Shown piece by piece: positions 54,762 to 64,000 of a stretch of DNA of 64,000 nucleotides. Source of the DNA: Acetobacter fallax (GTDB taxonomy: Bacteria > Pseudomonadota > Alphaproteobacteria > Acetobacterales > Acetobacteraceae); contig NZ_WOSX01000004.1 of NCBI RefSeq assembly GCF_011516735.1, positions 1-64,000 of the forward strand, read 5' to 3'. The notes under the pieces were generated by a model, which was not told where the DNA came from, ran no database searches, and saw only the letters and a program-made list of their open reading frames with translations. Made by a program: the position numbers and the translations under genes. Positions within the stretch are counted from its first letter, which is position 1. The number at the start of each line of letters is the position of its first letter.

Positions 54762-55634
54762 TTATGAGGCGCTCTTCTGAGTTCTGGGTGGAGCGCCGGG
54801 ATGGTTGATCTTCGCTGAACCGGCGGGCTTTTCGCAGGTCATCATGGAAAATGGATAGATAAGGCTGCGCGATGGTTTGCATGGGTCGAACAGGACGACC
54901 GGATTGCTGCGAATGACATTGACCGGATGAGTCGCGTCCGCTGGGAATAACAGGCCTTTCAGGCCTGGCAGATCATTACACGTTGTTGTCCGGGCGCGGC
55001 CGGTGTTGTCATGAAAGGCGCATGTCAGTTTTGTTCGGAAGCCGAATCGAACACGAATCTGTTTTTCATCGATAATACGGGCTCGGGATGCGGTGCCCCA
55101 TTGCAGAAGATATGTTTCTTTCGCGCGTTGTCGGCGGACAAAGATAATACTGCAGACGATGACGAAAGCAGGGGCGCCGATGAGAACAAAGCAGAGCATG
55201 TCAGTTAGTCTGTAAAGCTTTGTCCGGTCTGCCTGAATGTATTTCGCGAGATGAGTATTTCCGGGTTCTGATGGCTCGTAGACGGCCGTCAGATTCTGAC
55301 CGGTGCTGAGAAGGTGAAAGTCAGAGACGGAGATGTTTTCGGTTCCGTGAAACCGCCTTCCGTCCGGCAGAGCAAAGGAATAATCGGCGCGGTGACTGAC
55401 GCCGGATTTTGTTTTTATCACGGACAATGCGTCAACAATGGCGGAAACATTATGTCCGCTGGTGATGAGCCGGTTCATTTTGAGAAGGCTCACGCTCATG
55501 AGGACGATGAGCGTGAGCAGCAACGGTACGTAGAAAACCAGCCCGAGGATGGCTGCCACTGCCAGTCCGCCGTCTGTCTTTTCCTTTTTATAGACACGAC
55601 GTGGCAGAGGCTGATCCAGTTCCGGCGGGAGCAT
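54762..55634 (-). CDS. DUF3592-like membrane protein
   Basis: A 290-residue protein with two clear transmembrane segments (about 24-50, VAAILGLVFYVPLLLTLIVLMSVSLL, and 145-170, LTDMLCFVLIGAPAFVIVCSIIFV). Between them lies a beta-rich stretch (VSHRADYSFALPDGRRFHGTENISV, NLTAVYEPSEPGNTHL) that matches the DUF3592 pattern. A second, similar cytoplasmic beta region (ASRARIIDEKQIRVRFGFRTKLTCAFHDNTGRA) follows. Function unknown. GC content is lower than that of the flanking genes, which may mark a recent arrival. Confidence 0.7.
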   Translation of the reverse strand: MLPPELDQPLPRRVYKKEKTDGGLAVAAILGLVFYVPLLLTLIVLMSVSLLKMNRLITSGHNVSAIVDALSVIKTKSGVSHRADYSFALPDGRRFHGTENISVSDFHLLSTGQNLTAVYEPSEPGNTHLAKYIQADRTKLYRLTDMLCFVLIGAPAFVIVCSIIFVRRQRAKETYLLQWGTASRARIIDEKQIRVRFGFRTKLTCAFHDNTGRARTTTCNDLPGLKGLLFPADATHPVNVIRSNPVVLFDPCKPSRSLIYPFSMMTCEKPAGSAKINHPGAPPRTQKSAS

Positions 55635-55738
55635 CGTGCTGTGGCGTGACTGTTCCAGGACCGTTACAGTTTCGTTTTTTTGTCGGGTGGGACCCGGTGT
55701 GTCAGAGAGTGTGGTTCCGGCTTCGTCTGCCTTCCTGA

Positions 55739-58700
55739 TTAATAACGGTATTGCCAGAGGAGACCGACGCTGCTGCCGGGGTCGTTTTCGGGGGTGGTGA
55801 AGCCGGTGACGTTGCCGCCGGTGCCGACGGTTGTGTTGAGTTTGAGGTGTTTGGTGAGGTCCACCTGGACCTGGGCCTGGGTGCCTGAACCGGAGGTGGC
55901 CTGTTTGGCGCCGACATAGACGCCTTTCATGACGTATTTCCCGGCTTCGATGCTGGTGCCGCCATTGCCGACGCCGGAGCCGCCGCCGATGGCGAGGCGG
56001 TCGAGCCCCAGGGTTTTCCGGACGGTTCCGAGCGGGTCGAAGCCGGAGCCACCGGCGAGGGTGGCGAGGGCCGCTCCGATTTCGGCCATCTGTGCTGTGG
56101 AGAGGGAGTGAGAGTCCGTTCCGAAGAGCAGCATGGCGAGGATCTGATCCTGCGGCAGTTGCGGAATGGAATCGAAGCCGATCTTTGGGTTGCTGGCGTA
56201 TCCGGTGACTTTCAGCATGGCGGTCTGGCCGTCGACATTGCGATCGGCCTCGAAGTCCAGGGTCGGGTCCAGTTTATGGCGGACGCCGGAGCCGTTGAAG
56301 GCGACGCGACCGCGCGTGAAGTTGAGGGTGATGCCGCCGAGGCTGAACAGGCCGCGACGCATGTCGAAGCCTCCTTCGATACTGGGGGTTGCGGCGGTGC
56401 CACCGACATGGAGGTTGCCAGCCATTTCGGCGTCGAGGCCGTGACCCCGGACGAAAAATTCACCGGGAGAGGTTAGTTTCAGGTCGAGACCGATGACGCG
56501 GCTGCTGGTTTTTTCGGTCTCGTCCGGTTTTTTATCTCCGGGACGGACGACGTTGAGGGTGGCGACCGAGCCGGGCATCGAGTTCGGGATATTGATTTCG
56601 ACATGCGGCAGCGTGATCTGGCCGTCGACGTCAACGCGGGTATCGGCCTGCCCTTTGACGGTGATGTCGGCATCGATCAGGGCGGTGAGCAGGTCGCTGG
56701 CGATGGGCTGGGCTTTCGCGGCGGTCAGGTGCAGATCGACCGGCATTCCGGGGGCGAAGGCGCCAACGCGGCCATTCAGGCTGATGGTGCCTTTTCCGGC
56801 ATGGGCGACGAAGGACCGGATGACCAGGCTGTCGTGCTCAGCCACGATGGCGGCTTCGATGTTTTGCAGATGGAGGCCCTGGGCGAAGTCCTGCACGTCG
56901 CCGTTATGCAGGGTGACGGTGCCGGTGGCCTGCGGGCTGGCGGCGGTGCCGGCGACCGAGAGCGCGAAACTGATCTGACCGAGGGCCTGCCTGCCGCTGG
57001 CGCCGAGCATGGCGTTGGCGAGGGAGAGATCCAGGTTGCCGTGGGTTTGCAGGCCGATGGGGCCGGTTTTTGAGGTCGGGACGGTGCCATTGGCTTCGAC
57101 ATTCAGCTTTGGACCGGCGGCGAGATGGGCGTTGACGCGGGCGGTGGCGCCGGCGAGGTCGCTGGTGGCGTCGATTGAGGCGGGCGGGAGCGAGGCGGCG
57201 TCGCCGGTGGTCATGTGCAGGCCGCGTCCGGTGAGTTCGACGTGTCCACGGGGGGCTTCGAGCGTGCCTGTGAGTTTTGCGGCGGCGGAGAGGGTGCCGG
57301 TGGCGTGCAGCGTCGGGGCGAAGGGCTGCGCGAGGGCGGGAGTGACGTTTTTGATCGAGACTGTGAGGTTGAGGGCGGGTTTGACGGTGCCGGCGAGGTC
57401 GATTGAAGCAGGCGCGACACCGTGCGGAGCGACGGTCGCGCGGAGGCGATCGACACCCATGGTTTTACCATAAGAGACGGTGGCTGGCGCTTCGAGCTGG
57501 AGGTTTTCGCCTTTTGCTGTGGCGGTCAGGCGGCTGATTTTGACGCTTTCGGCAGGGATGTTGGCCAGGGCGGCGAGATTGAGCGTGCCGGGTGCGCCGT
57601 AGAGTTGTGAGAAGCGGGCCTGGGCTGTGGCGGCGAGGGCGGTCTGGGGGCCTTTGACAGTGGCGTTGAGGCTGCCTGCGATGGATGGGGCGGTTACTCT
57701 GTCGAGAGCGAGGGTCAGATTGGCGTCCGGGGAACCTTCCGGGTCGATGACGGTGCCGGCGAGTTTGATGCTGCCGACGCTGTAGGGGGCCATTGCGGCG
57801 GTGCCGGTGACGTTGATCTTTGTGCTGATTGGTGTGTTCTGGGTGGCGGCTGTGCTGCTGAGGGAGGCGTCGAGCGCGCCGGAGACGGGCTGTCCGATGA
57901 GGTTGCGCAGGTCGGCCAGGCGGGCGATGCGGATGTCGATGGTGCCGAGCGGGATTTTGCGCTTCGACGGGAGATCGAGCTTGCCGCTGCCCTGAACGCT
58001 GTTCCAGGCGAGTTTGGTCAGGGTGAGGTGGCGCGTGCCTTCGGTGTCCTGAGCGATTGTGGCGTCGAGGGCGAGCGGGGCGCGGTCGAGGGTGCCGGCG
58101 GCGGTGATGTGGCCCTGCGGGATGGTGGGCAGATGGGCGATGTCGGCGTCGAGAGTGATGGGGGCTTTGGGCATGGTGGCCGTGCCGAAATCGCTGGCGA
58201 GATGGGCTTTGGCGGCGAAATCGTCGGTTGGGCCGGTGGCGGTGAGATCGAGCTTTGCGGTGCCGCGCAGTGTTTTCGCGGTGGCGGAGAGGTCTGGCAG
58301 GGTCAGACTGGCCTGGGTGTCCAGAGTGGTTTTGCCGCCGTTTTGCGCGCCGTTCTGAACGACGTTTCCGGCTACGGTGAGGTGCAGGGCTTTGCCGTCC
58401 AGGGTGAGGCTGTCGAGATGGATGGTGCGGCCCCCTCCCCCGTTTTCTTTTCCCTGCCCGCTTTCCTTCATGGTGGCCTGGGCGGCGAGCTTGCCGTTGG
58501 CGCCAATGAGTTTCACGGCCTGTTCGAGACCGCTGAGGGCGGCGATATCGCCGTTGAGGCTGAGGGTTGTTGTGTCGCCCCCTTTGGCGGGGAGGGCAAA
58601 ATCGGCGGTCAGTCCGGCATGACCGCCGAGTTTCTGGCCGCCCATTGCGGCGAAGGGCGCGAGATCCGGCAGGGTGAGGTTTGCGGTGCCTTTGATGGCG

Positions 58701-60082
58701 GGGCTGGTGGCGGCTTTCGCGGCGAGCTGAAGGATCGGGTGGCTCAGCGAGAGGATGGCTGTGCGGGCCGGATCGTTCGGGGCGTAGGTGGCGTCGAGCT
58801 GAAGCGGTGCTGTGGCGAGGAGGGTTGGGTTGCTGCCGGGGAGTCTGAGGCCATCGGCGGTGGCGTGGAGGTGAAGGAGGTTGATCTGATCGCCCTGCCC
58901 CATTCCGTCGAAGCTGGCGTTGAGGGAGCCGACCTGGGTGCTGCCGGCGACGAGGCGGTCGAGCGTGAGGGTGCCGGTTCCCGACGGGGCGACGAACGGG
59001 CCGCTGAGTTTCGCGGTGAGGCTTGCGGCCTGCCAGCTGATGGCCGGCCCCGGGGTCATGGCCGGCGCGGTCAGACTGGCGGCGATGTCGGCGGTATTGG
59101 CGAGGAGGTTCAGTTTTCCGTTGATGGTGGCGGAGATGTTTCCGGCATCGGCGTTCAGGTCCAGTGCGGCGCTGTCGGTGGGGCCGTTGAGGGTCATGGC
59201 CAGGGCGACGGGGGTGAGATCGGGCATGTGGGTCATGCCGGCGACGATGCCGTCTTTGCCGTCCTGGGCATTGAGTTTCAGGTTGACGTGTTTTGCGTCG
59301 GTTTTGGCGGTGAGGGTCAGGGTTCCGGCGGCGTCGAGGCGGGTGATATCAAGGACGATGTCGGCGACGGGAAGATTTTTGAAGGACGGGCTGTTGAGGA
59401 GGGCGTCGAGGCGCGGGAGTGCGGCGTGGCCTTTGAGCGCGAGGACGGCGGGGATGCCGGCGAGCGGGGCGCCGACTTCGATGCGGCGGGCGTCGACGTT
59501 GCGGATGTCGATGGAAAGGCCGGTTTTTGTGGGGCCTGTGCTCGGGGCGGTGGGCTGGTTCGGGTCGGAATAGGGCAGACGCGGGATGGCGAGGCGGTCG
59601 GCGCTGACGAGATCGACGCGGGCGGTGCGGCCGATCATGCGCAGGGGCGACCAGTCGAATTCGAGATTTTCGAGTGTAAGCCAGACGCCTTTTGTGTCGC
59701 GCAGTTCGAGGCGACCGACGTGGAGGGCATCGGGGAAGCGGCCTTTGAGGCCGGTGATGAGGACGGTGTTGCCGGTCAGCGACGCGGTTTCGCGTTCGAG
59801 AAAGTGACGGCCGGGGCTGGTGTTGGCGGCGACGAGAACGACACCGATGGTGAGCACGGCGAGACCCGCGACGGATGCCGCGGCGATTCCTGTGCCTTTT
59901 GCGATGCGACGGGGCCAGGAGCGGCGGGGCTTTGCCGTGCTTGCGGGGGCCGGTGGAACCATGCGGGAGGGCGGGTTCGGGCTTTCCGGTGGCATGGCGA
60001 CGCCGTTATGGGGCGCGTCGTTCCGGCCCGGATCGGACTGGTTGTGATCGGACTGGTTGTGATCGTTCTGATCGGGGGGCAT
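55739..60082 (-). CDS. tamB: Translocation and assembly module subunit TamB
   Basis: Large inner-membrane-anchored protein of 1447 residues that spans the periplasm and works with TamA in outer-membrane protein or lipid transport. One transmembrane helix (about 63-87) is followed by an extended beta-rich body with repeats, and the C-terminal DUF490/TamB domain (RGHGLDAEMAGNLHVGGTAATPSIEGGFDMRRGLFSLGGITLNFTRGRVAFNGSG, DSIPQLPQDQILAMLLFG, ALATLAGG, the last segment ending QYRY). The ATG at 60082 overlaps the tamA stop (TGATG). The N-terminus carries an imperfect NDHNQSDHNQSD repeat encoded by a short tandem DNA repeat at 60034-60070. The long antisense frame 58028-60109 is regarded as a shadow. 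Confidence 0.93.
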   Translation of the reverse strand: MPPDQNDHNQSDHNQSDPGRNDAPHNGVAMPPESPNPPSRMVPPAPASTAKPRRSWPRRIAKGTGIAAASVAGLAVLTIGVVLVAANTSPGRHFLERETASLTGNTVLITGLKGRFPDALHVGRLELRDTKGVWLTLENLEFDWSPLRMIGRTARVDLVSADRLAIPRLPYSDPNQPTAPSTGPTKTGLSIDIRNVDARRIEVGAPLAGIPAVLALKGHAALPRLDALLNSPSFKNLPVADIVLDITRLDAAGTLTLTAKTDAKHVNLKLNAQDGKDGIVAGMTHMPDLTPVALAMTLNGPTDSAALDLNADAGNISATINGKLNLLANTADIAASLTAPAMTPGPAISWQAASLTAKLSGPFVAPSGTGTLTLDRLVAGSTQVGSLNASFDGMGQGDQINLLHLHATADGLRLPGSNPTLLATAPLQLDATYAPNDPARTAILSLSHPILQLAAKAATSPAIKGTANLTLPDLAPFAAMGGQKLGGHAGLTADFALPAKGGDTTTLSLNGDIAALSGLEQAVKLIGANGKLAAQATMKESGQGKENGGGGRTIHLDSLTLDGKALHLTVAGNVVQNGAQNGGKTTLDTQASLTLPDLSATAKTLRGTAKLDLTATGPTDDFAAKAHLASDFGTATMPKAPITLDADIAHLPTIPQGHITAAGTLDRAPLALDATIAQDTEGTRHLTLTKLAWNSVQGSGKLDLPSKRKIPLGTIDIRIARLADLRNLIGQPVSGALDASLSSTAATQNTPISTKINVTGTAAMAPYSVGSIKLAGTVIDPEGSPDANLTLALDRVTAPSIAGSLNATVKGPQTALAATAQARFSQLYGAPGTLNLAALANIPAESVKISRLTATAKGENLQLEAPATVSYGKTMGVDRLRATVAPHGVAPASIDLAGTVKPALNLTVSIKNVTPALAQPFAPTLHATGTLSAAAKLTGTLEAPRGHVELTGRGLHMTTGDAASLPPASIDATSDLAGATARVNAHLAAGPKLNVEANGTVPTSKTGPIGLQTHGNLDLSLANAMLGASGRQALGQISFALSVAGTAASPQATGTVTLHNGDVQDFAQGLHLQNIEAAIVAEHDSLVIRSFVAHAGKGTISLNGRVGAFAPGMPVDLHLTAAKAQPIASDLLTALIDADITVKGQADTRVDVDGQITLPHVEINIPNSMPGSVATLNVVRPGDKKPDETEKTSSRVIGLDLKLTSPGEFFVRGHGLDAEMAGNLHVGGTAATPSIEGGFDMRRGLFSLGGITLNFTRGRVAFNGSGVRHKLDPTLDFEADRNVDGQTAMLKVTGYASNPKIGFDSIPQLPQDQILAMLLFGTDSHSLSTAQMAEIGAALATLAGGSGFDPLGTVRKTLGLDRLAIGGGSGVGNGGTSIEAGKYVMKGVYVGAKQATSGSGTQAQVQVDLTKHLKLNTTVGTGGNVTGFTTPENDPGSSVGLLWQYRY

Positions 60083-62160
60083 CAGAATGTCTCTCCCAGG
60101 CCGATATAGAGTTCCCATTTATCGCCACGGGGCGGGCGGTTGAGCGGGACGGCGATGTCGAGGCGGACCGGGCCGATGGGCGTGAAGTAACGGGCGCCGG
60201 CGCCGGCGCCGACACGGAGAGTTCCGTGGAGAGGGGCGCTGCCGGAGCCGACCTGACCGGCATCGACGAAGCCTGCTGCGCCGAAGCTTTTCAGGATGCG
60301 CTGACGGAATTCGATGGTGCCGGCATCGAGTGAGGTGCCGCCGATGGCGTATTTCGTGCCGGCGAATTGCGGTCCGACGCCCTGATAACGGTAGCCACGG
60401 ATGGTGGCTGTGCCGCCGCCATAGAGGCGCTGATCGGGCGGGATGTTGAAGGTTGAGGCGCCCTGGACGCTGCCGACGATGGCGCGGAAGGCGAAGACGC
60501 TGCGTCCGGGTCTGGTGAGGCCGGTTCGGGCGAGATCGACATAGGTTGAGGCGTTGGCCTGGAGCAGGGCGAAGAAGGAGGTGCCCTGGTCGAAGGAGGC
60601 TGACGGGGTGGCGCTGAGCGAGACACGCCAGCCGCGTGTGGCGGGGAGGAGTGGCGAGGCCAGGTCGGTGTTGTCGAAGTTCGCGGAAACGGGGGCGAAG
60701 ATCATGGTGTAATCTTTGGTGACCCAGAACTGTTCGATTTTCTCCTGTTCGGCGGCGAGGCCGTAGGAGATGTTCCAGTGCCGGTTGAGGCGACGGACGA
60801 TGCCGGCGCGGGCGATGAGGGCGGTCTGGCGATAGGAATAGAAATCCTGTTTCAGGCCTTCGAGGCGGAAGCTGGCGTTCTGGTTTCGTCCGGGGAAATC
60901 CGGTTTGAACAGATCCGCATAGACATCGTAGCCGAGGCCTTGCTGGGCGGACCCGCCGAGGCCGGTGATGAGGGCGGTCAGGCGCAGCCGCTCGGCGTTG
61001 CCGAACAGGTTATGATGCGTCCAGGTGGCGCCGACGCGGCCACCGAGATCGGTTGAGTAACCGATTTCGGCACCGACGGAATGACGTTTGGCTTCAGCGA
61101 AGCTGAAGGTCAGCGGCATGGCGCCATCGGGGGCGAGTTTTGATGCGTCTTTGGCGCTGACGGTTGAAAAGATTCCCAGAGAGGCGAGATCCTGACGGGC
61201 ATTTTCGATTTTCGACGGCTGGTAGAGCTGTCCGGTTCCAACGGTGAGGCGGCGGCGGATGAAGGCGGGCTTTGTCTTGTCGAGGCCCTTCAGGGTGATG
61301 GGGCCGATATTGGCTTTGGGGCCGATGGTGACGGGATAGATGACATCGAGGGTCTGCGTGGCTGGCTGAAGGAAGGCGGTGGGGGCATCGACATTGGCGA
61401 GCGGGTGGCCTTCTTCCTGGAGGGTTCCGGCCAGGTCGTCTCCGGCTTTGAGCACATTGGAGGCCACGGCGGGATCTCCGGACTTCAGGCCGAAGGCGGT
61501 TTTTTCGGCGTCTGAGAGTGTGACAGGCTGCTTTTTATCTGCCGAGACGGTTTTGACGGAGCCGAGATGGTAGAGCGGGCCGGGTTTCGCGGTCACTTCG
61601 ATGGCGAGGGTTTCGCCGACAGGCAGGTTGCCGAGCCATTGCGGGAGATTGATGTCGTTGCCGTCCATCTGCATGTCGGGCGGCGCTTTGGCTGTTTTGG
61701 GGCGTTTGGCAGTGATGGTGACGTGACCGTCGTAGTACCCGAAGCTTTCGAGGGCGGTGGTCATACGGGCGTATTCGCTGCGAATCCGGCCAGCGAGGGC
61801 AAACGGACCGACGGCGTGGGTTTTTTGCAGGCTGAGCAGATCGGACGAGGCGGTGAGCGCGGAATCGAGATCGGCGTTTTTCGTGGGGACGACAGTTGTT
61901 GTGTAGGGCAGCGTCGGGCCGGTCGGGGCGATTGTTTTTGCCACGGGCTTTGCCTTGCCGGTGGCCACTGAGGGCAGTGACACAAGGGCGGTGGCGGCCA
62001 GCAGGAGGGTGAGCGCGCCCGGAGCGCGGACTTTCGGGGGGGCATGACGAATCCGCGCCGGGCCTTGCGGGTCTGAGCGTTCGGAGCTGGTTTGCCGGGG
62101 CTCTGACAGCGGGGCGCGGGTCTGACGACGGCGCAGGGGAAGGGAAAATCGTCCTCTCAT
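60082..62160 (-). CDS. tamA: Translocation and assembly module subunit TamA (Omp85 family)
   Basis: Outer-membrane beta-barrel of the Omp85 family, 692 residues. A signal peptide core (ALTLLLAATALVSLPSVATG) follows an unusually long basic leader of about 45 residues, which suggests that a later start may be used. Three POTRA-like domains follow, for example RSEYARMTTALESFGYYDGHVTITAKRP, VTAKPGPLYHLGSVKTV and ITLKGLDKTKPAFIRRRLTVGTGQLYQPSKIENARQDLASLGIFSTV. The barrel shows GAEIGYSTDLGGRVGATWTHHNLFGNAERL and the conserved YGGGTATIRGYRYQGVGP (RGY loop) near the end. The last strand ends in Phe (GLGETF). It is translationally coupled to tamB and divergent from the acyltransferase. Confidence 0.93.
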   Translation of the reverse strand: MRGRFSLPLRRRQTRAPLSEPRQTSSERSDPQGPARIRHAPPKVRAPGALTLLLAATALVSLPSVATGKAKPVAKTIAPTGPTLPYTTTVVPTKNADLDSALTASSDLLSLQKTHAVGPFALAGRIRSEYARMTTALESFGYYDGHVTITAKRPKTAKAPPDMQMDGNDINLPQWLGNLPVGETLAIEVTAKPGPLYHLGSVKTVSADKKQPVTLSDAEKTAFGLKSGDPAVASNVLKAGDDLAGTLQEEGHPLANVDAPTAFLQPATQTLDVIYPVTIGPKANIGPITLKGLDKTKPAFIRRRLTVGTGQLYQPSKIENARQDLASLGIFSTVSAKDASKLAPDGAMPLTFSFAEAKRHSVGAEIGYSTDLGGRVGATWTHHNLFGNAERLRLTALITGLGGSAQQGLGYDVYADLFKPDFPGRNQNASFRLEGLKQDFYSYRQTALIARAGIVRRLNRHWNISYGLAAEQEKIEQFWVTKDYTMIFAPVSANFDNTDLASPLLPATRGWRVSLSATPSASFDQGTSFFALLQANASTYVDLARTGLTRPGRSVFAFRAIVGSVQGASTFNIPPDQRLYGGGTATIRGYRYQGVGPQFAGTKYAIGGTSLDAGTIEFRQRILKSFGAAGFVDAGQVGSGSAPLHGTLRVGAGAGARYFTPIGPVRLDIAVPLNRPPRGDKWELYIGLGETF

Positions 62161-62280
62161 CAGTTTCTTAATGACATGAATACGTATCGAAGTGATGCGG
62201 GTCAGGCTGAAAAATCCCTCTTTTCATACGATTTTTTGTCTGCCTTTCCCGTGCGTTGTCGTCATCGGTTGTTTGAGGCT

Positions 62281-63411
62281 ATGAGAGGGCATGAATCTGG
62301 CTTTTCTTTGCCCGCGTCTGATGGCGGGCAGCATGACTCTGTCCTGGTCGGACCCGGCATGAAGGTTCCTCTGCTGAAGCGGCGCACACCGCCTTTCAGG
62401 ATTGATCCTGATGAACTGGACCGGATTGACGCGCACGAGCGCCTGGTGGCCGGGCGGAGCATTTATCGTCGTGTGCGCGCTGCCGCGCGGCTGGCGGCGA
62501 TCACGGTCTGGGTTCCGACCTCGGTCGGGTTTGAGGCGTGTCTGCTGCTGGTTCCCGGGACGGCGAAGATTCGCTGGACGCGGGTGATCTGGGGCGTGAT
62601 CTGCAAGCTGCTGTCACTGAAGATCAATGTGATCGGCCGGCGGGCGGGCACTGTTGGCGGGGCGCGGGCGCGGGCGCGTGGCGATCGTCCTGTGATTTAT
62701 GTTTCGAACCATTCGAGCTGGCTGGACGTGCCGGTTCTGGGGACGATTCTCCCCTCTGTGTTTGTGGCGAAGGGCGACATTGAGCACTGGCCGGTGATGG
62801 GGCTGGTTTCGAAGATCGGGCGGACGATTTTTGTCAGCCGGCAGCGCAACACGACCGGGCGTGAGCGGGATGAGATGATTTCGCGTCTGGCGGGTGGCGA
62901 TAATCTGGTGCTGTTTCCGGAGGGGACCTCTTCGGACGGGTCACGTGTGCTGCCGTTTATGTCGGCGTTTTTTGCGATCGCCAAGCCGCCGCGTCTGCGG
63001 AACGTGGATCCGAAGGATATGGGCATTTCGTTTCCGCCTGGAATGGTGCCGCTGATTCAGCCGGTTTCAGTGGTTTACGATCAGCTTGACGGGCTGCCTG
63101 TTGGCAAGGCGCGGCGGCCTGTTTTTGCGTGGTATGGCGACATGGATCTTGGTCCGCATCTCTGGCAGCTCGTGAAGTGGCGTTCGATGCGGGCCTCGGT
63201 TTTGCTGCATCCGCCTCTGGACCCGGATGATTTTCCGAGTCGGAAAGCGCTGGCGATGGCGACCTGGCGGGCGGTGACGACGGGAGCGGCCGGACTTCGG
63301 CAGAATACGGACCCTGAGGTGCCGGAATGGGAGCTGAAAGCGTCCGATCGGGCGGCGTCGTGTGGACGTGATAAAGCTTCTCTTGACAAGACTCGTCCGT
63401 CTTTTGCCTGA
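62281..63411 (+). CDS. plsC: 1-acyl-sn-glycerol-3-phosphate acyltransferase (PlsC-like)
   Basis: Membrane-associated acyltransferase that makes phosphatidic acid or a related lipid. The catalytic HX4D motif is in VIYVSNHSSWLDVPVLG and the second acyltransferase motif in LVLFPEGTSSDGSRVLPF; an N-terminal hydrophobic segment (AAITVWVPTSVGFEACLLLV) anchors it. The frame is open from 62176, only 15 nt from the divergent tamA start, which leaves no room for promoters. The ATG at 62281 has a GAGG site and frees an AT-rich promoter region; 62359 (MKVPLLKRR) is another choice that matches family length. The specific acyl acceptor is not certain. Confidence 0.85.
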   Translation: MRGHESGFSLPASDGGQHDSVLVGPGMKVPLLKRRTPPFRIDPDELDRIDAHERLVAGRSIYRRVRAAARLAAITVWVPTSVGFEACLLLVPGTAKIRWTRVIWGVICKLLSLKINVIGRRAGTVGGARARARGDRPVIYVSNHSSWLDVPVLGTILPSVFVAKGDIEHWPVMGLVSKIGRTIFVSRQRNTTGRERDEMISRLAGGDNLVLFPEGTSSDGSRVLPFMSAFFAIAKPPRLRNVDPKDMGISFPPGMVPLIQPVSVVYDQLDGLPVGKARRPVFAWYGDMDLGPHLWQLVKWRSMRASVLLHPPLDPDDFPSRKALAMATWRAVTTGAAGLRQNTDPEVPEWELKASDRAASCGRDKASLDKTRPSFA

Positions 63412-63657
63412 TACGGGTCTCTTATGAGGCCCGGAAAAAGCGGTGTCTGGTCGGGTTTTGTAGCTCTTGCGAGGAGTTCGGGTTCTGACAGGATTCTGGT
63501 CTTCCCGACGTGACGGCGCCGGTTTTCACGATGTCGGTTTTTCAGCTCTGGCCGGTGCGATGACCGGGGCGGGGTCTTGACCGGCGCGTCTTCACGCATG
63601 ATTTCTCCGTTCCGTCGTCCGGAATGGTCCGGCGGCCTGCCGGAGCGAGCCTGAGCT

Positions 63658-64000
63658 GTGACGACTGAATTCGCCCCCATCCCTGACATTTCTGACACGC
63701 GCGATGTGTCTCCCTCCCCTGTTTCCCGGAATGGCGGCGCGCGTCGTGGTCTGCACATGATCACCTGGGGATGCCAGATGAATGTGTATGACAGTGCGCG
63801 GATGACGGATGTGCTGCGGCCGCTCGGATATGCGCCGGTAGATAATCCTTCTGATGCTGACATGATTATTCTCAATACCTGTCATATTCGCGATCGTGCC
63901 GCGGAGAAGGTATTTTCCGAGCTTGGGCGTTTGCGGGTGATCAGGGACGAGCGGAAGGCGGCGGGGCGGGAGACTGTTCTGGCTGTTGCCGGCTGTGTGG
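63658..64000 (+). CDS. miaB: tRNA-2-methylthio-N6-dimethylallyladenosine synthase, N-terminal part
   Basis: Radical-SAM methylthiotransferase acting on i6A37 of tRNA. The window ends within the gene, leaving about 114 codons. The UPF0004 domain is evident: [43 protein letters not shown] and VAGCV, supplying the three Cys ligands of the auxiliary [4Fe-4S] cluster. The start is GTG at 63658 with a GGAG site. A 30-residue leader precedes the conserved region. The 246-nt gap to plsC contains no gene. Confidence 0.93.
   Translation, partial: MTTEFAPIPDISDTRDVSPSPVSRNGGARRGLHMITWGCQMNVYDSARMTDVLRPLGYAPVDNPSDADMIILNTCHIRDRAAEKVFSELGRLRVIRDERKAAGRETVLAVAGCV

Noticed and set aside
58028..60109. Plus-strand frame of 693 codons opposite tamB
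   Set aside because: Gly/Glu/Val-rich low-complexity translation without motifs; tamB on the other strand has clear domains and coupling to tamA. It is caused by rarity of TTA, CTA and TCA codons in tamB.

Overview
The window looks like chromosomal DNA of an alphaproteobacterium, most probably an acetic acid bacterium (Acetobacteraceae). The reasons are the extended alphaproteobacterial S6 and L9 proteins, the rpoD-dnaG-yqeY cluster divergent from the carA/carB cluster, the FlbT/FlaF flagellin regulators, the gpmI-envC-ctpA-yibQ-rppH cluster, an L-idonate-type dehydrogenase, and intergenic repeats of a kind I associate with this family. Species cannot be fixed from sequence alone. No rRNA, tRNA or CRISPR array was seen.

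Layout. 1-3.4 kb: the tail of an IS1182-like transposase, then an AT-rich gene for a beta-propeller sensor diguanylate cyclase. 3.5-11 kb (minus strand): prfA, hisS, ispG, rodZ, a nitronate monooxygenase-like gene and lysC, with ubiG divergent. 12.7-24 kb: a TonB-dependent receptor, an IS630-like transposase fossil, an idonate dehydrogenase, an AI-2E permease, an 858-residue orphan protein with nuclease-like and zinc-knuckle motifs, an 8-oxoguanine-deaminase-like amidohydrolase and cfa. 24.5-32.3 kb (minus): rplI-rpsR-rpsF, a polytopic membrane protein, a GNAT-like gene, rpoD and dnaG. 32.8-41.5 kb: yqeY, then carA, an AAA+ ATPase and carB on the plus strand, then greA, a threonine dehydratase and dodecin. 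41.7-45.4 kb: flagellar island flbT-flagellin-glycosyltransferase-flaF. 45.5-48 kb: upp, msrB, a small acidic protein, and a patch with a MITE-like element and dispersed repeats. 48-54.6 kb: gpmI, EnvC-like activator, CtpA protease, YibQ-like protein and rppH. 54.7-64 kb: a DUF3592-like protein, tamB-tamA, a PlsC-like acyltransferase and the start of miaB.

The most unusual part is the carAB locus. CarA is preceded in frame, with no stop, by a helix-turn-helix-like domain. A perfect 19-bp dyad lies about 50 bp before that start. An AAA+ ATPase of unknown function sits tightly between carA and carB. Together these suggest a locally regulated carbamoyl-phosphate synthase locus that I do not recognise from textbook systems. 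Second is the 858-residue orphan with a D..DxK motif and two Cys/His clusters. Third is the flagellin glycosyltransferase placed between flagellin and flaF. By eye, base composition rises from AT-rich at the left edge to GC-rich after about 10 kb, with a second dip over the flagellar island.
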